Shown here piece after piece: positions 15,442 through 18,465 of a stretch of 18,465 nucleotides of DNA; positions within the stretch are counted from its first letter, which is position 1; every line of letters begins with the position of its first letter. Origin of the DNA: Pseudomonadota bacterium (GTDB lineage: Bacteria > Pseudomonadota > Alphaproteobacteria > Rhizobiales > Methylopilaceae); the NCBI GenBank assembly GCA_023430145.1, contig JAEZCD010000122.1:1-18465 (forward strand). The letters run 5' to 3'. The translations under genes and the position numbers were made by a program. Under the pieces are notes generated by a model. The model was given only the letters and a program-made list of their open reading frames with translations. It did not search any database and was not told the origin of the DNA.

Positions 15442-15455
15442 TGCAACCGGTTGCA
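15442..15455. promoter_or_regulatory. LacI-type operator O2
   Basis: TGCAACCGGTTGCA, a 14-bp perfect palindrome identical to the core of O1 (15161-15174), lies 281 bp away centre to centre. No gene starts close to it, so it is best read as an auxiliary operator that could support DNA looping with O1. Confidence 0.7.
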
Positions 15456-15650
15456 TACGCTCGATCCGATACTTCGTCAAGGCGCCCGGCCGTGCCCCTG
15501 TCGCGCCGGAGGGCCGGGGCGAGGCGTCCATGCAGCGCCGACGGTGCCGCCCGCGCGTCCCGGCAAACAGCGGCCGGCGACCCCGTCGACGGGGCCACCG
15601 CCTGCTTCAGATCCGGATGTTGTCGGAGGAAGGCGTCACCGGCGCGAAGG

Positions 15651-15784
15651 CTACGGCTTGCACACATCTCGGAAGTCGCATTTCGACGTAGCGGGAGGGC
15701 GCTCCTCTCCTTTCCCTCCCCATCGAGGGCCCATCGAGGGGAGGGAGCCCGGAACTCCTGGCCCAAGATGTGTGCAAGCCGTAG
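15651..15784. repeat. 134-bp structured element with 19-bp inverted ends
   Basis: CTACGGCTTGCACACATCT at 15651-15669 is repeated exactly in inverse at 15766-15784. Inside are a second hairpin (TCCCTCCCC at 15713-15721 with its inverse at 15738-15746) and an 11-bp tandem repeat CCCATCGAGGG (15719-15729 and 15730-15740) in its loop and stem. It has no coding capacity. Size and architecture suggest a dispersed palindromic repeat or a MITE-like element; no target-site duplication is obvious. Confidence 0.6.
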
Positions 15785-15963
15785 GGCGCGAACGCGACGG
15801 GGCATTCCCTCCGACGCATCGCCGCCCTATGGTTCCACTGCCGTCCGCGCCGCAGACCGACTCGGGGCCGGACAGGGCATCCGCCACGTGAGCGGCGCCG
15901 TACTCGACACGACCTGATCGCCTGCTCGGACAGCCGCTCACGAAACAGCCGGGAGACCGCATC

Positions 15964-16758
15964 ATGGCTCCTCTGCATGTGTTCGCTGGCACTGAAGGAA
16001 CTGTCGTCTATCCGCGGGTTCGCAGGATCGGCATCGCCGACCTGAGCTACGCCATCCGCAAGGGCTGGGAGGATTTCTGGGCCCAGCCGACCCACCTGAT
16101 CTTCCTCGCCATCATGTATCCGATCATCGGCATCTTCGCCGCCCGGATGGTGTTCGGCTACAGGATCTTCCCCTTGCTGTTCCCGCTCGCCTCCGGGTTC
16201 GCGCTGATCGGCCCAATCGCCGCCGTCGGCCTCTACGAGATGAGCCGGCAGCGCGAGCGCGGCGTCGACGTGAAGTGGACGCACGCGCTCGGCGTGCTCC
16301 GTTCGCCCTCACGCGACGGCATCCTCGCCCTCGGCTTCCTCCTGATGATCGTCTTTCTGGTCTGGGTCGCGATCGCCCAGTCCCTCTACCATTCGCTGTT
16401 CGGCTACGCGCCGCCGGAATCCTTCAATGCCTTCGTGCGGGAGGTCTTCACCACGCCCGAGGGCTGGACGCTCATCGTCGTCGGCAACGCCATCGGCTTC
16501 TGTTTCGCGGTCCTCGTCCTCGTCACGTCCGTCGTGACGTTCCCGATGCTGCTCGACAGGGATGTGGGCGCCGCGGTCGCGGTGACGACCTCGGTGCGGG
16601 CGGTGATCCGGAACCCGGTGATGATGGCGCTGTGGGGCCTGTTCGTCGCCGTCGCGCTGGTACTCGGGTCGCTGCCGTTCTTCATCGGCCTCGCCATTGT
16701 CGTGCCGGTGCTCGCGCACGCGACCTGGCACCTCTATCGGCGGGTCGTCGACTATTGA
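15964..16758 (+). CDS. DUF2189 integral membrane protein
   Basis: A 264-residue inner-membrane protein of the DUF2189 family, of unknown function. After about 38 soluble residues (RRIGIADLSYAIRKGWEDFWAQPTH is the typical entry) come five to six hydrophobic segments: roughly 43-66, 69-92, 116-142, 159-188 and 215-255, the last long enough for two helices. There are no catalytic motifs. ATG 15964 has a GGGAGA site 8-9 bp upstream. DUF2189 genes often occur near respiratory or sulfur/c-type-cytochrome genes; here it is convergent with soxA, separated by 92 bp. Family assignment is by pattern recognition. Confidence 0.85.
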   Translation: MAPLHVFAGTEGTVVYPRVRRIGIADLSYAIRKGWEDFWAQPTHLIFLAIMYPIIGIFAARMVFGYRIFPLLFPLASGFALIGPIAAVGLYEMSRQRERGVDVKWTHALGVLRSPSRDGILALGFLLMIVFLVWVAIAQSLYHSLFGYAPPESFNAFVREVFTTPEGWTLIVVGNAIGFCFAVLVLVTSVVTFPMLLDRDVGAAVAVTTSVRAVIRNPVMMALWGLFVAVALVLGSLPFFIGLAIVVPVLAHATWHLYRRVVDY

Positions 16759-16774
16759 GCGACGAGAGCCGGTA

Positions 16775-16788
16775 GCGCCGGCCGGCGC
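16775..16788. other. 14-bp GC palindrome between convergent genes
   Basis: GCGCCGGCCGGCGC is a perfect palindrome 16 bp after the DUF2189 stop and about 60 bp beyond the soxA stop. It could contribute to two-way termination, but it has no loop of its own and no T run, so this is weak. Confidence 0.3.
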
Positions 16789-16850
16789 CCGAGGCCGCCG
16801 CGCCGAGCCCCATGCCGGCGCAAGCCGAGCGTCGCGGCATCGCCGTGCGT

Positions 16851-17627
16851 TCAGGGCCGGACGCCCGGCGTCTCGACCGGCAGGCCGGCGGCCCGCTCGG
16901 CGAGATAGAGCTCGAGCTCGACGAATTCTTGTGCGCCGAACTCGTAGGGCGTTGCGCGGACGCCGATCGTGCAGTTGCGCAGCCGCCGCTGCAGCGAGCC
17001 GAGCGACTGCCATTCGAGCCGGTAGAGCGGATAGGCGGTCGGATGCGCCTGGGTGATCGGGCTGCCGCCGAGCCGGCCGCGCCAGTTGTCGTCGTGGCAG
17101 TTGGCGCAGGCGAGGTCGAGCTGCCCCATCCGGGTCTCGAACAGGCGCTTTCCGTTCGCGCGGAACGGGGTCAGCCGCGCGTCCTCGGGCGGCGCGATCG
17201 GCATTCCACGCGACTGGTAGCCGACATAGGCGGCGAGGGATAGCAGCGCCTCGCTCTCCCGGCCAAACGCAGGCGCCGACTGCTTTTGCACACGGCATTG
17301 ATCGATGCGGCCGGCGAGATCGATCGGCCGGCCCGAGGCGGCGTCGAAGGCCGGATAGCGGGCCGCGACGCCGCCGAGGCTCGCGACCTCGCCGTGGCAG
17401 CCGGCGCAGCTCTTCGCCGATCCGCCCGGCGCCTCGTTCCAGAGCCGCTCGCCCTCCAGCACCCAGAGCATGCCGGGATTGCTGGTGTCGTCCGCCTGCA
17501 TCGCGCGGCTCGCGGGCGCCATGAACTCGGAGCCCGAGCGTTTCTCGCCGTCGGCGATCCCGGCCCCGACCGCGGCGCCGGCGATGAGCGCGCCGCCGGT
17601 CACGGCGAGCATCCGCAGCCGAATCAT
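16851..17627 (-). CDS. soxA: SoxA, diheme cytochrome c subunit of the thiosulfate-oxidising system
   Basis: A 258-residue periplasmic cytochrome that, with SoxX, attaches thiosulfate to the SoxY carrier. A signal peptide covers about residues 1-25. Two heme sites are visible: CAGCH (74-78) and CANCH (174-178, followed by DDNWRG). Cys111 (DQC) fits the axial ligand of the first heme, and Cys219 (RLRNCTIGVRA) fits the active-site cysteine that becomes the persulfide ligand of the second heme. The end GLPVETPGVRP is typical of SoxA. The ATG overlaps the soxZ stop (ATGA). No soxX or soxB lies downstream: the next gene is convergent. They may lie beyond the right edge or be missing. Confidence 0.93.
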   Translation of the reverse strand: MIRLRMLAVTGGALIAGAAVGAGIADGEKRSGSEFMAPASRAMQADDTSNPGMLWVLEGERLWNEAPGGSAKSCAGCHGEVASLGGVAARYPAFDAASGRPIDLAGRIDQCRVQKQSAPAFGRESEALLSLAAYVGYQSRGMPIAPPEDARLTPFRANGKRLFETRMGQLDLACANCHDDNWRGRLGGSPITQAHPTAYPLYRLEWQSLGSLQRRLRNCTIGVRATPYEFGAQEFVELELYLAERAAGLPVETPGVRP

Positions 17628-17947
17628 TCGCCGACGACGATCTCGGCGCTGGCGGTCTGCGTCTCGCCCTTGTCGTCGGTCCAGGCGAAGGTGAGCGTGC
17701 CGCTCGCCGTCGCCCTGGTCGAGAAGGCGATGAAGGGGTTCGCCGAGACGGCGGGAAACAGATCGGCCGAAAACACCGTCTCGCCGTCATAGGTGCAGAC
17801 GAAGCGGTTGATGATCTGCCGCGGATAGCTCGTCCCGTCCGCGCGCTGGCGGTGGCCGGTCTCCATCGGGTGGGCGATCATCGCCTTGATCTCGACGATC
17901 TCGCCGCGGCTCGCGGTCTTCGGAACGTTGATGAGCACGCGGGCCAT
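17624..17947 (-). CDS. soxZ: SoxZ sulfur-carrier partner
   Basis: A 107-residue immunoglobulin-like protein that forms the SoxYZ heterodimer carrying sulfur intermediates in the periplasm. It begins ARVLINVPKTASRGEIVEIKAMIAHPMETGHR, the standard SoxZ start, and contains the RQIINRF and FTW-like (LTFAWTDDKGE) segments. It has no signal peptide, as usual; SoxZ is exported bound to Tat-targeted SoxY. I chose ATG 17947, which shares one base with the soxY stop (TGATG); a GTG at 17950 would add one residue. Confidence 0.95.
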   Translation of the reverse strand: MARVLINVPKTASRGEIVEIKAMIAHPMETGHRQRADGTSYPRQIINRFVCTYDGETVFSADLFPAVSANPFIAFSTRATASGTLTFAWTDDKGETQTASAEIVVGE

Positions 17948-18408
17948 CACGACAGATCCTCGATGCAGGCGGCGAGCGTCACGATCACGCTCTCCCGGCT
18001 CGACCAGAAGCTGCCGTCGGTCATCTCCGCAACGGCGACCACGGCCTGCGAGGTGGCGAGGCGGATGCGCGTCGAGACACGGGGCGTGCCGCAGCGCGGG
18101 CCGAGGTGGAAGACGGCGATGTCGGCTTGCGGGTTCTTCTCGTTGAAGAGGGCGATGCGGCGGACGTGATCCTCGGCCGTCATCGGGCTCTCGACGCGTA
18201 TGGTGACGCCGACCGCGTTGCCGTTCTCGAGCAGCGGCGGGATGTCGAGATCGACGCGGCCGGCCGACGGCTCGACGCCGCCCGTGAAGGCGCGCACCGC
18301 CTCGTCGAGGGAAGGTCGCGCGAGCGCGCGCCGCGGCAGGGTGAAGACGAGCAGGCCGGCGGCGCCGCCGACGAGGAGGGCACGGCGGTCGATCTGGGGG
18401 CGACCCAC
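17947..18408 (-). CDS. SoxY-related sulfur carrier with AACIE-type C-terminal arm
   Basis: A 153-residue SoxY homologue. The N-terminus is a Tat-type signal (DRRALLVGGAAGLLVF, probable cleavage after ALA at 28-30). The SoxY core follows (DIPPLLENGNAVGVTIRVESP; DHVRRIALFNEKNP). Canonical SoxY ends in a flexible GGCGG arm whose cysteine carries the substrate. Here the arm reads VTLAACIEDLS, with Cys148 as the candidate carrier and Cys106 in GPRCGTP. This matches the SoxY paralogue group annotated as SoxY-related AACIE arm protein. The GTG 18408 start has GGGAGG 7 bp upstream. It is coupled to soxZ and soxA, so it should form the SoxYZ-like carrier for this SoxA. Substrate may differ from thiosulfate. 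Confidence 0.88.
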   Translation of the reverse strand: MGRPQIDRRALLVGGAAGLLVFTLPRRALARPSLDEAVRAFTGGVEPSAGRVDLDIPPLLENGNAVGVTIRVESPMTAEDHVRRIALFNEKNPQADIAVFHLGPRCGTPRVSTRIRLATSQAVVAVAEMTDGSFWSSRESVIVTLAACIEDLS

Positions 18409-18435
18409 TCCGTGTCCTCCCGGCCCTCCGTCGTC

Positions 18436-18457
18436 ATCCCGCGCGAAAGCGCAGGAT
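18436..18457. repeat. REP-like hairpin at the right edge
   Basis: ATCC-C-GCGC-GAAA-GCGC-A-GGAT folds as two short stems around one mismatch with a GAAA loop. It lies just upstream of the soxY-like gene and resembles the short dispersed palindromes common between genes in this group of bacteria. The window ends 8 bp later, so its full extent is not visible. Confidence 0.35.
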
Positions 18458-18465
18458 CCATCTTG

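Larger units (their letters stand above)
15177..15963. other. 787-bp non-coding stretch
   Basis: Between operator O1 and the DUF2189 gene I find no convincing gene. Open frames here have no recognisable motifs, poor start sites and arginine/proline-rich composition typical of non-coding GC-rich DNA. The stretch contains the second operator (15442-15455) and the inverted-repeat element (15651-15784). The first part may hold the operon promoter. A small RNA or the debris of a lost gene cannot be excluded. Confidence 0.55.

Noticed and set aside
15651..15784. CRISPR repeat or rho-independent terminator
   Set aside because: There is only one inverted pair and no regularly spaced direct repeats; the arms are about 96 bp apart and no T run follows.
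15100..15891. 263-residue plus-strand frame in the non-coding stretch
   Set aside because: It runs through the operator and inverted repeats, has no motif and no ribosome site, and its composition is like shadow frames.
16775..16788. Intrinsic terminator for soxA/DUF2189
   Set aside because: The palindrome has no loop and no T run on either strand; reported only as a palindrome.
17947..18408. Canonical soxY
   Set aside because: The C-terminal GGCGG arm is replaced by LAACIEDLS, so the symbol soxY is withheld.

Overview
The window is GC-rich DNA (roughly two thirds G+C by eye) with tightly packed, overlapping genes. Gene content and style suggest an alphaproteobacterium, most likely of the Hyphomicrobiales; this is inferred from gene families and codon use, not from a marker gene. 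I see no tRNA, rRNA, CRISPR array, transposase or integrase.

Layout. (1) Bases 1-2153, plus strand: the 3' end of an unrecognised gene, a sugar-phosphate isomerase/epimerase-type TIM-barrel protein, and a solute-binding-protein homologue that lacks a signal peptide. (2) Bases 2325-4009, minus strand: a ferric-reductase-like flavocytochrome and the broken 3' end of a YafY/WYL-type regulator. (3) Bases 4010-15100, minus strand: an eleven-gene carbohydrate operon. In transcription order it encodes a periplasmic binding protein, SDR dehydrogenase, two permeases, zinc alcohol dehydrogenase, MalK-type ATPase, PfkB kinase, LacD/YihT-type class I aldolase, LacI regulator, mandelate-racemase-family dehydratase and D-2-hydroxyacid dehydrogenase. 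Most junctions overlap or are under 60 bp. (4) Bases 15101-15963: a long non-coding stretch with two copies of a LacI-type operator, a 5'-UTR hairpin and a structured element with 19-bp inverted ends. (5) Bases 15964-16758, plus strand: a DUF2189 membrane protein. (6) Bases 16851-18408, minus strand: soxA, soxZ and a soxY-like gene whose carrier arm ends in AACIE-type residues, not GGCGG.

How the genes work together. The operon should import a sugar, polyol or sugar acid by a CUT1-type ABC transporter and process it with oxidoreductases and an enolase-superfamily dehydratase. The kinase would phosphorylate an intermediate and the aldolase split it. The LacI protein, encoded inside the operon, probably represses it at the 18-bp palindrome about 60 bp upstream of the first gene. 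The kinase strongly resembles E. coli YihV (sulfofructose kinase), including the lysine, asparagine and arginine I recall as sulfonate contacts. A sulfosugar substrate is therefore a real possibility, but no sulfoquinovosidase or YihS-type isomerase is present, and a hexitol/ketose route is the main alternative.

The points most worth a second look are the YihV-like kinase/aldolase pair, the AACIE-armed SoxY, the paired operators, the cytoplasmic binding-protein homologue, and the truncated YafY remnant that abuts the last operon gene and may mark an insertion or deletion boundary.
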